From ZLKRG08 sp964654815 (lineage in GTDB: Bacteria > Actinomycetota > Actinomycetes > Nanopelagicales > Nanopelagicaceae): DNA of 40,356 bases. Made by a program: the position numbers and the translations under genes. The notes below the pieces were generated by a model that was not told the DNA's origin, did not search any database, and saw only the letters and a program-made list of their open reading frames with translations. Positions 32,920-38,869 of the stretch are shown here, piece by piece; position 1 is the stretch's first letter, and every line of letters starts with the position of its first letter. The stretch is taken from positions 1 to 40,356 of the forward strand of contig CAZZLH010000010.1 of NCBI GenBank assembly GCA_964654815.1. The letters run 5' to 3'.

Positions 32920-33423
32920 CTACGTTGTAATGCTTGCGCTCTTCCTTGGGATAAAGAGCGATATTGCAATCAACAAAAATAATAAAGATAAAGTGGCGAT
33001 TACTCCATTGCTTGCCTTAAATATAGGTATCACAGACATGGGAAGCTGGGCCAGGTAAGTTGGAACTTTCTGGCTGGTGATATCCAACTGCCAGCGATCT
33101 GCGATTGGATTGGCATCACCCTTGGTCTTTATAGTTATCGCGCCATTCTCTGCCTGCGCCACTTTTACTATGCGATGTATGTAGTAACCACCACTTCCAT
33201 CCAAGAGCGGTAAGACGGCGATCTCTCCTACTGAAAGCTTTCGGGTCTGTTCTGGCTTCACGATCAGAATATCGCCACGATGGAATTTTGGCGCCATGGA
33301 ATCAGAGATAACGCGCACCATTCGCACATCTTGGCCAACTACCGCGTAGGCTGCGAAAGCGCCACTTGCCGCTACAACCAAAATTATTAAATCCGCTAAT
33401 GATCGCATCAAACGCTGCTTCAT
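32920..33423 (-). CDS. SipW-type (ER-type) signal peptidase I
   Basis: A 167-residue membrane signal peptidase. A transmembrane helix (about 10-30) is followed by the nucleophile Ser42 in ISDSMAPKFHRGDILIV. The second conserved position is His83 in YYIHRIV, where ordinary bacterial enzymes have lysine. KGDANPIADRW carries Asp103 and Asp109, and a second helix near 135-158 ends in a basic tail. The Ser-His pattern and C-terminal anchor define the SipW/archaeal/ER class. In Bacillus SipW processes TasA and TapA. Here the start overlaps the preceding secreted-protein gene (ATGA), and a TasA-like gene is upstream, so it probably processes these two neighbours. The gene converges on accD with only 12 bases between. 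Confidence 0.88.
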   Translation of the reverse strand: MKQRLMRSLADLIILVVAASGAFAAYAVVGQDVRMVRVISDSMAPKFHRGDILIVKPEQTRKLSVGEIAVLPLLDGSGGYYIHRIVKVAQAENGAITIKTKGDANPIADRWQLDITSQKVPTYLAQLPMSVIPIFKASNGVIATLSLLFLLIAISLFIPRKSASITT

Positions 33424-33965
33424 GAATTTATCACTTTCGGTAAACCGATATCGCTCTTATATGACTTGGAATTAAATGTGGTGATCGGGTTACCGCCACC
33501 ATTTCTAGTGATAGTTACCCGAATAGTTAACCGGCTACCGACCGATAAATTTCGGTTGAAATCTATATTGCTCACGGCATCTGCCGCACCTAAGATCGTG
33601 ATTAAACCTGGACAATTTAAGTTGGTATCCCACGCAACGCTGCAGACTTCAAAGGTGAATCTGGGAACTGTCGTAGCAACGCCTGATCTAACTGAGTTGA
33701 AGTCAATATGCCCCATGATAAGTGGCGCATTACCGGTATTTACCAAATCAAATAATTGCGAACTCTTATTTGCACTGCCGGTCCAAGTAATCTGATAACT
33801 GGAATTAGTCATAGCTGCACCTTGCGCAGTTAATTGGGTTGCCCATACTGAGGTGCTAACCGATTTGCTTGCTTGCCTATTACTGATAAGTGCGCCATGT
33901 GCTGGGTTTACACCAAATTGAGCAAGCAGGAGCAAGAACGCAAAGTACCTCTGATACTTAATCAT
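33420..33965 (-). CDS. Secreted protein of unknown family in the SipW/TasA-like operon
   Basis: A 181-residue protein with a signal peptide (hydrophobic 7-18, likely cut after AHG or near residue 25). The mature part is rich in Thr, Ser, Asn and Val with beta-strand-like patterns (FDLVNTGNAPLIMGHIDFNS) and two cysteines (VCSVAW and NLNCPG). It starts at ATG 33965 with AGGAG six bases upstream. I do not recognise a named family. Coupled translation with the peptidase and the phrase LVNTGNAPL, which recalls the LTNGGS segment of the gene upstream, suggest a minor or anchoring subunit comparable in role to TapA. That role is inference. Confidence 0.7.
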   Translation of the reverse strand: MIKYQRYFAFLLLLAQFGVNPAHGALISNRQASKSVSTSVWATQLTAQGAAMTNSSYQITWTGSANKSSQLFDLVNTGNAPLIMGHIDFNSVRSGVATTVPRFTFEVCSVAWDTNLNCPGLITILGAADAVSNIDFNRNLSVGSRLTIRVTITRNGGGNPITTFNSKSYKSDIGLPKVINS

Positions 33966-34017
33966 CTCTTGCTCCTGTCTGCTTCAATTAACGCCAATCT
34001 TGCTGGTCAACCTGCTC

Positions 34018-34674
34018 TTAGCTATTTGCAGTCAACGGATTACGTTGAGCTTCACTGAATAGATAATTGAGCGTTACTGCACCATTTTGAATGGTATTTG
34101 CCGGAGCTACACCATTGGCCGTGGTCTCATTTTGATCTGGCAACTTAACTTGAATCTGCAGATTTGCCGTTGCAAGTGATGCGATATTTGAGGAGATGGC
34201 AAAGACTTTAGTGCTGTTCATGGCACTTAACGTGGTAGTTGCTACTTCAGTATTGGTAGTTCCTGAGCAGACTCCCGTAGTCGGATTCCAAGTTCCCCCA
34301 GTGCAGGAATTCACGGTAATTGTCAGCGCCTTAGTCGTAGATGGTGAGACTCCATCTGTGATCAAAGTCGATGTACCGGTCGCAGCAATTGATAGACCAA
34401 GCTGCTGGGCGTCTAATGAGCCGCCATTGGTAAGGGTCACGTAACGATTTACGGTATCACCCGGAGCTAAGTTTGCTATTGCTTGCGAGAAACCGACTCC
34501 ATTATTTGCCGTGGTCAAACTCAAAGTTCCTGCAGAATTGTTTTGAGTTGCGGTGGCGGTTGCATTTAGCCCCGCCAAGATATTGGTGCCGGTGATAACC
34601 AAAAGGGATCCTGCGATAACAGTGCCTGCCGCAATTCGAAGCGATCGACTACTCAATTTAATTTTTTTATTCAT
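34018..34674 (-). CDS. TasA/camelysin-like secreted protein with SipW-dependent-type signal
   Basis: A 218-residue protein. A basic N terminus and hydrophobic stretch (13-35) lead into LNATATATQNNSAGTLSLT, matching the SipW-dependent pattern (small residues, then AGTL.L) seen in TasA and CalY. The mature region shows NLAPGDTVNRYVTLTNGGS and ends near GAVTLNYLFSEAQR, both like the beta-sandwich TasA family. Two cysteines lie in NSCTGGTWNPTTGVCSG and may form a disulfide. The start is ATG 34674 with GAGGA adjacent. Homologues form amyloid-like or pilus-like extracellular fibres or act as surface proteases (camelysin); which applies here is unknown. The second secreted gene follows after 52 bases. 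Confidence 0.82.
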   Translation of the reverse strand: MNKKIKLSSRSLRIAAGTVIAGSLLVITGTNILAGLNATATATQNNSAGTLSLTTANNGVGFSQAIANLAPGDTVNRYVTLTNGGSLDAQQLGLSIAATGTSTLITDGVSPSTTKALTITVNSCTGGTWNPTTGVCSGTTNTEVATTTLSAMNSTKVFAISSNIASLATANLQIQVKLPDQNETTANGVAPANTIQNGAVTLNYLFSEAQRNPLTANS

Positions 34675-34685
34675 CTTCCTCGGAT

Positions 34686-34734
34686 TTCTTCCTATTTATT
34701 TGTTGCACCGGCTTCTGCACGGCACCGGAAGAAG
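34686..34734 (-). promoter_or_regulatory. Structured leader upstream of the TasA-like gene (competing hairpins)
   Basis: In the minus-strand leader, 12 to 60 bases before the ATG, TTCTTCC (34727-34733) can pair with GGAAGAA (34686-34692). An alternative CTTCT (34730-34734) can pair with AGAAG (34712-34716), and both use the same bases. GCACCGG is repeated directly at 34705 and 34722 on the plus strand. The structure sits next to the ribosome-binding region and could switch translation. I match it to no known riboswitch. Confidence 0.4.
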
Positions 34735-34859
34735 ATGCTTTATGAGTCTGAAATCACCACCACAAAAATGACTTAATTGGCACACTTAATCAACAGCGTG
34801 GCCAATCTTTGAGGACTCATTTACCTCAAGTACCTCAAGGATTACTTTGAAAAATGATG

Positions 34860-35600
34860 CTATTTGGTCTTGAAAGTAACCGTTACTGTCGCAGTTACGG
34901 TCTTTTTGATACTTGAGGTGTCATAAAGACCCATATCAGAGGTCATTGTTGAGTCAGGCGTGGTCACTTGAATCGGTCCCGCCTTCACAGAGGTAATTGC
35001 CCCGACTTTTCCACCCACAGCTTCAGTCATGGCTTCAGCGCGAGTCTTTGCATCTTTAGTTGCATCTTGAAGTAACTCTGGGCGAATCTTTGAGAGAGTT
35101 GAAACATAATATTGTGGGCCATAGTTACTTACATTCACACCGGATTGCAGAACTTGGCCGATGTTCTGGCTTAACTTGGAGACCAATTCGACTTCTTTGG
35201 TTCTGACGGTGATTTCGCGGTTTGCCCGATAATTGAGAATTCGCCCAGTTGGATTTCCGTTGATGTACTCCTCGGTGGGAAAGGAATTTACCGGCCCCAA
35301 AGTCAATTGGTCTGCGCTAATACCGCCATCCGTTAAATATTTCTGTAGCGCAGCGATTCCGGAATCGATGCCACTTACCGCAGTAGCGGGGGTTTTGCCG
35401 GTGTTCTGTACTGAGAGAGTCCAAACCACATTGTCGGCAGTTGCCTCAACTTTTGCCGAACCGGTCACGACAATTCCATCGCTGGATCGAGATGCAAAAC
35501 CGGTGCCAACTCTAGCTAGCCCCAAACCCATAGCAACCGCCAAAATTGAAGCTGCCGCAATTAAAGCTATCGCTTTACGTTTTTCGATCATCTCATCCAT
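34860..35600 (-). CDS. SIMPL domain-containing (DUF541) exported protein
   Basis: A 246-residue protein with an N-terminal hydrophobic signal or anchor (about 9-32) and a SIMPL domain: SDGIVVTGSAKVEATADNVVWTLSV, then LNYRANREITVRTKEVELVSKLSQ and the C-terminal KKTVTATVTVTFKTK. SIMPL proteins are periplasmic or surface proteins of unclear function that form ring assemblies in some bacteria. The start is ATG 35600, with ATG 35591 as an alternative. It lies upstream of the TasA-like gene on the same strand but 185 bp away, so it may be separately expressed. It follows DUF3145 by 31 bases. Confidence 0.85.
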   Translation of the reverse strand: MDEMIEKRKAIALIAAASILAVAMGLGLARVGTGFASRSSDGIVVTGSAKVEATADNVVWTLSVQNTGKTPATAVSGIDSGIAALQKYLTDGGISADQLTLGPVNSFPTEEYINGNPTGRILNYRANREITVRTKEVELVSKLSQNIGQVLQSGVNVSNYGPQYYVSTLSKIRPELLQDATKDAKTRAEAMTEAVGGKVGAITSVKAGPIQVTTPDSTMTSDMGLYDTSSIKKTVTATVTVTFKTK

Positions 35601-35631
35601 TTATTTAAACTCTCGATCTCTATCAGATTAA

Positions 35632-36138
35632 CTAGATAGCGCGAAGTTGCGCTATCTCTTGTAAGTCTACCCCTCGGAATGGTTCTAGCTCCATATCCCA
35701 TTCCGTACCTAGAGCTTTATCCAATAGATCTCTTAATTCATCTTCGGACTTTTTTAACGCATTTCTTATTTGATTTTCCGTTACCAAAATGTTGCCAACT
35801 TCATCTATCTCTGCCCGATGCAACCCTAAGTCAGGGGTATGCCTGAAGATCTGTGTTGCATATGTGATCTCAAAGCGAAGGTAATGCCAGCTCTTTAACG
35901 CGCTGGCTAATTCAGCAGACCGGTCAATAGCTTTTTTGTTTTGGGAACCTTGCTTCTCGCCACTATTTTGCAGGTTTTTGGCACGCCATTCGACTTGAGT
36001 TCGTTGCGTTCCCGCAATTAATGGTTGCGTTCGCCAATCGATTGAGACCGGACCAAGGATGGATTGAATAGACCATTCGACATGGCGCAGTAATGCCATC
36101 GGACAGGTATGTATGGTTAATAAACCACGACTTAACAT
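35632..36138 (-). CDS. DUF3145 family protein
   Basis: A 168-residue protein of an Actinobacteria-restricted family without known function. Recognisable family blocks are LTIHTCPMALLRHVEWSIQSILGPVSIDW, ELASALKSWHYLRFEIT, FRHTPDLGLHRAEIDEVGN and the C-terminal LGTEWDMELEPFRG. The start is ATG 36138 with AGGAG six bases upstream. It is divergent from cspA across a 285-bp spacer. No membrane segment is seen. Useful mainly as a lineage marker supporting an actinobacterial origin. Confidence 0.88.
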   Translation of the reverse strand: MLSRGLLTIHTCPMALLRHVEWSIQSILGPVSIDWRTQPLIAGTQRTQVEWRAKNLQNSGEKQGSQNKKAIDRSAELASALKSWHYLRFEITYATQIFRHTPDLGLHRAEIDEVGNILVTENQIRNALKKSEDELRDLLDKALGTEWDMELEPFRGVDLQEIAQLRAI

Positions 36139-36263
36139 CTTCGACTCCTAGCAAGGCGCTTTGGCACCTTCCCCAGTTCAGAGAGCCTTCGCTATCGGGA
36201 TCGATGGCTAATTTTCACCTTAATTCACCCTAGTTGTCCACTTGGTCGCGCGGATCCACCCTC

Positions 36264-36285
36264 TCAATTAACTCAATTAACTCAT
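36264..36285. repeat. Tandem 9-bp repeat in the DUF3145/cspA spacer
   Basis: TCAATTAAC occurs twice in a row (36264-36272, 36273-36281) followed by TCAT. Its second copy supplies a possible -35-like TTAACT (36277-36282), with TAGGCT at 36302-36307 as a possible -10 for cspA, although the 19-base spacing is long. The unit resembles the 9-bp array upstream of leuS. Confidence 0.5.
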
Positions 36286-36346
36286 TGGCGCTTATGGCAG
36301 GTAGGCTTGCCTCTAGTCGGACGCTCGAAGCAAGGTTTTTTAGGAA

Positions 36347-36379
36347 ATTTAGCTAGAAGGAAGACGGGCGAAGCTAAAT
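36347..36379 (+). promoter_or_regulatory. Hairpin in the long cspA leader
   Basis: ATTTAGCT (36347-36354) pairs perfectly with AGCTAAAT (36372-36379) across a 17-base loop, 44 bases upstream of the cspA ATG. A long structured leader is typical of cold-shock mRNAs, where folding changes with temperature. The transcription start is not established. Confidence 0.5.
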
Positions 36380-36423
36380 CCAGGCCTCGTCAAGTTTAAA
36401 TAAGAAATAGGAAAAAATAATAA

Positions 36424-36627
36424 ATGGCAACAGGCACAGTTAAGTGGTTCAACTCTGAAAAGGGATTCGGATTTATCGCAGTGGATGGCGGTGGACAAGA
36501 TGTATTTGTTCACTACTCAGCTATCCAAGGTGATGGTTACAAGTCTCTTAATGAGGGTCAGTCAGTATCGTTCGAGGTCGTCCAGGGTCCAAAGGGCCCA
36601 CAGGCTGATCAAGTAACTGCTAACTAA
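36424..36627 (+). CDS. cspA: Cold shock protein (CspA family)
   Basis: A 67-residue single-stranded nucleic-acid-binding protein with one cold-shock domain. RNP1 is KGFGFIAV and RNP2 is VFVHYSAI; length and MATGTVKWFNSEKGFGFI start are typical. The start ATG 36424 has only a distant GGAAA as Shine-Dalgarno. It is monocistronic, with a strong intrinsic terminator downstream and a long leader upstream. It acts as an RNA chaperone, not necessarily cold-induced. Confidence 0.97.
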   Translation: MATGTVKWFNSEKGFGFIAVDGGGQDVFVHYSAIQGDGYKSLNEGQSVSFEVVQGPKGPQADQVTAN

Positions 36628-36644
36628 TAGTAACTCTTAAAAAT

Positions 36645-36680
36645 AAAACCCCCGGGAAGAAATTCTCGGGGGTTTTTCTT
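36645..36680 (+). terminator. Intrinsic terminator of cspA
   Basis: The stem ACCCCCGGGAA/TTCTCGGGGGT has one G-U pair and a GAAA tetraloop, preceded by an A run and followed by TTTTTCTTT. This is the clearest rho-independent terminator in the window. The A-run on the left makes it bidirectional, so it may also stop pnuC transcription from the minus strand. Confidence 0.93.
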
Positions 36681-36696
36681 TGTCCATGAAAAATCT

Positions 36697-37377
36697 TTAA
36701 GCCGCGCTTGGCGTTTCTTTCTCCACTTTTGAAATCTTCAACCAATTAGTAAATCCCCAGATTACAAATGGCAGATAGAGCGCATACAAGGTTCCGGTTG
36801 GGTAATAACCATTACTAAATGCGAAAGGCACGCCCACCAGATCAACTGCGATCCAAACCAACCAAAACTCAACATAGCCCCGACTCATGCCATAGGTAGC
36901 CAGCGCGGTACCGGTGAAAATCCAAGTATCGACAAATAACCATTGACCGCTCTCACCAAGAGCCTTAAAGATTTGCATCGAAGCTAGAAAGAAGACCACG
37001 ACTAATGGAGCTAGCCATAACTTCTCTTTGGTGGTGGTCCATCTAGGAACCACTGCAGGGGTATCTCTGCCGAGTCGCTTATGTCTCGACCAACGTAGCC
37101 ACCCGTAAATGCTGACCATGATTAAAAGCGCATTGCGACTTGCCTGTCCATAAAAATTTGCATGCTGTGAATCATCTCCAAATGAGAATACTGCGCCCAG
37201 GAAAACCGTGAATAAAAGTGCATCCCCGATAATGCCAACTGGCCATGCCGCAACTTTTCTTCGTGCACCAAGAATCGCACTAGCCAGACCTAAGGTGCCA
37301 CCAATTACCTCTCGAACTGCAATTGACTTACTGCCAAATGTGATTGTGGCTTCAAATAACCACTTAAGTAGGTTCAT
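36697..37377 (-). CDS. pnuC: Nicotinamide riboside transporter PnuC
   Basis: A 226-residue polytopic membrane protein of the PnuC/SWEET-like family that facilitates uptake of nicotinamide riboside or related vitamins. VREVIGGTLGLASAILGARRK and MSVYGWLRW-type segments (here MVSIYGWLRWSRH) are family hallmarks. The C-terminal FWLVWIAVDLVGVPFAFSNGYYPTGTLYALYL block is also characteristic. Seven or so hydrophobic helices are visible. It starts at ATG 37377, 31 bases after the M23 gene, and may share its transcript. Other PnuC proteins carry thiamine or riboflavin, so the ligand is inferred. Confidence 0.9.
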   Translation of the reverse strand: MNLLKWLFEATITFGSKSIAVREVIGGTLGLASAILGARRKVAAWPVGIIGDALLFTVFLGAVFSFGDDSQHANFYGQASRNALLIMVSIYGWLRWSRHKRLGRDTPAVVPRWTTTKEKLWLAPLVVVFFLASMQIFKALGESGQWLFVDTWIFTGTALATYGMSRGYVEFWLVWIAVDLVGVPFAFSNGYYPTGTLYALYLPFVIWGFTNWLKISKVEKETPSAA

Positions 37378-37408
37378 TTAACTCTCTCGCTCTTCACCAA
37401 ATTTAAGG

Positions 37409-38020
37409 CTAACGCTTTGGAATCGGCGGAATCTCACCCTTGAGCGCCAAGATCTTTTTCACTGCATTAGCGGGTGATGCATCCTTGCCGGCTTTCCAGG
37501 CATCCAAATACTTCCATGGATAGATCATGCCTCGTCTAACCCACCAAATATCCTTTGGTTCAGTGGGCCAGCTAATTCCAAAATGAATATGGGGTTTAGT
37601 CCCCTTGGCATCGCCAGAATCTCCTAGATATCCAAGGAGCGTTCCTACCTCAACTCGTACACCTGGACTTATCCCATCGGCGAGCGCCTGGAGATGCGAG
37701 CCGTAATACCTAACTCCATCATCACCGATTATTGATACAAAGATACCGCCCTTGGTTTCTGGCGTTGGTTTCTTGTAATTGTAAGTATCTTTTGCCCTAA
37801 CCTCATCTACTACTCCGCCAGTTACCGCAACGAATTTACAACCTTTCGCTCCCTGTATATCAGTTGCGGGGTAATCATGATGTGCTCGAACATACTTGAC
37901 CTTGCAATCTGATACCGGAAATGCATATTTCGGCGCGGCATGGGCTTGTGCGTTACCCAACAAAACTAAGAGCGCCAAAACAGAGGCGAGATTAAGAGCC
38001 AAATTGCGGTGGGTTCTCAC
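37409..38020 (-). CDS. Secreted M23-family (LytM-like) peptidase
   Basis: A 203-residue exported protein with a signal peptide (residues 1-29, ending AHAAPK). The peptidase domain has His48 and Asp54 in HHDYPATD, a central YYGSHLQAL with His109 and the HxH motif KPHIHFGI (His144, His146). These are the expected zinc ligands and catalytic histidine of M23 enzymes, which cut peptidoglycan cross-bridges, although the first motif is spaced more widely than the usual HxxxD. GTLLGYLGDSGDA is the standard M23 segment. The start is GTG 38020 with a TAGCCT box six bases upstream, so it is probably leaderless. It diverges from the Pr6Pr gene across 32 bases. Confidence 0.88.
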   Translation of the reverse strand: MRTHRNLALNLASVLALLVLLGNAQAHAAPKYAFPVSDCKVKYVRAHHDYPATDIQGAKGCKFVAVTGGVVDEVRAKDTYNYKKPTPETKGGIFVSIIGDDGVRYYGSHLQALADGISPGVRVEVGTLLGYLGDSGDAKGTKPHIHFGISWPTEPKDIWWVRRGMIYPWKYLDAWKAGKDASPANAVKKILALKGEIPPIPKR

Positions 38021-38026
38021 GCCGAC

Positions 38027-38047
38027 AGGCTACTTCAGTTTTAATAT
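38027..38047. promoter_or_regulatory. Divergent leaderless promoters between the M23 gene and the Pr6Pr gene
   Basis: On the minus strand TAGCCT (38027-38032) ends six bases before the GTG of the M23 gene. On the plus strand TAATAT (38042-38047) ends five bases before the ATG of the membrane protein at 38053. Both fit TANNNT, and neither gene shows a Shine-Dalgarno. The two -10 boxes are only ten bases apart, so polymerases may exclude one another. Confidence 0.45.
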
Positions 38048-38052
38048 TAGCC

Positions 38053-38742
38053 ATGGCCATAAACACCACAAAATCTGAAACCAAAATCAAATGGCTCTTC
38101 GGTATCAATGCCATTAGCGCATGGTTAGGCTTCGGCGGATCTGTAATCGTTAATACCTTTGACTTAGTCCCCGAAGGCGAATACGAACCACATCTTTTTG
38201 GTCCACATACTCCGGGCACGGGCGGTGCACTGACCAGGTTGATTGATTTGTTTGGCTACTTCACCATTTGGAGTAATGCTCTGGTGGTTTTCACGGTAAC
38301 CGCACTCTTTCTAAATCCCAGTAGGTCAGATCAGAGATTTAAATGGTTGCGCAGCACCTCCTTGTTGATGATCATGATGACCGGGATTCTCTACCACTTG
38401 CTCATCGCGCCCACCGCGAATCCTCAGAGCTACAACATCTACACCAACGCTTTTCAACATTACATAACTCCAGCATTAACTTTCTTGATTTGGCTTCTGG
38501 TAGGGCCAAGGAATTGGTTCAATTTGCGGACAACTTTTGCGGTCTTTACGATACCCACTGCCTATCTCATCTACACCTTTGGTCGTGGCGCGATTATCGA
38601 TAGGTATCCGTATGGGTTCTTCGATGTAATTAAATATGGTTATAGCTCGGTAGGAACCACGCTATTGATGATCTATGTCGCTGGGTATGTTCTTGCGCTC
38701 ATATTCCTGATCTTGGATAAGGTACTCAGTCGCAAGAAGTAA
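38053..38742 (+). CDS. Pr6Pr family membrane protein
   Basis: A 229-residue protein with about six transmembrane helices of the Pr6Pr (FAR-17a/AIG1-like) family, which has no established bacterial function. Family blocks are LFGYFTIWSNALVVFTVTALFLNP, TGILYHLLIAP, NAFQHYITPALTFLIWLLVGPR and FFDVIKYGYSSVGTTLLMIYVAGYVLAL. The start is ATG 38053. It stands alone, with a tRNA 16 bases downstream. Family recognition is from memory and is fairly secure; the role is unknown. Confidence 0.8.
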   Translation: MAINTTKSETKIKWLFGINAISAWLGFGGSVIVNTFDLVPEGEYEPHLFGPHTPGTGGALTRLIDLFGYFTIWSNALVVFTVTALFLNPSRSDQRFKWLRSTSLLMIMMTGILYHLLIAPTANPQSYNIYTNAFQHYITPALTFLIWLLVGPRNWFNLRTTFAVFTIPTAYLIYTFGRGAIIDRYPYGFFDVIKYGYSSVGTTLLMIYVAGYVLALIFLILDKVLSRKK

Positions 38743-38758
38743 GATTCCCTCTGCAAGC

Positions 38759-38832
38759 GAGGGGGTAGCTCAGTCGGTTAGAGCCCCGGACTCATAATCC
38801 GGTCGTCGTGGGTTCGAGCCCCACCCCCCTCA
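38759..38832 (+). tRNA. tRNA with CAT anticodon (elongator Met, or Ile2)
   Basis: A 74-nt cloverleaf. The acceptor stem GAGGGGG/CCCCCTC is perfect, so it is not the initiator. The anticodon arm is CCGGA-CTCATAA-TCCGG with anticodon CAT, and the T arm is GTGGG-TTCGAGC-CCCAC with discriminator A. CCA is not encoded. CAT is shared by Met and lysidine-modified Ile2; elongator Met is favoured by resemblance only. Its 3' half is duplicated at 40302. Confidence 0.93.
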
Positions 38833-38833
38833 C
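38789..38833 (+). repeat. Left attachment-site copy (3' half of tRNA)
   Basis: From the anticodon arm to one base past the discriminator, these 45 bp are repeated without mismatch at 40302-40346. The bases on either side differ (G versus C before, T versus A after), so the repeat ends are sharp. tRNA 3' halves are the usual targets of tyrosine recombinases. Confidence 0.92.
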
Positions 38834-38856
38834 TACTAAATCGCCGGCCAAAGGCT

Positions 38857-38862
38857 TATCGT
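38857..38862 (+). promoter_or_regulatory. Candidate leaderless promoter -10 box of the cassette gene
   Basis: TATCGT ends seven bases before ATG 38870, which has no Shine-Dalgarno. The matching -35 position would fall at 38834-38839, directly at the edge of the attachment site, so the cassette appears to carry its own promoter tight against the junction. Transcription reading through from the tRNA is an alternative. Confidence 0.4.
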
Positions 38863-38869
38863 AGACGTT

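Noticed and set aside
32908..32940. Bidirectional terminator between accD and the signal peptidase gene
   Set aside because: Only a 4-bp CAAC/GTTG stem is present with no T tract; too weak to call.
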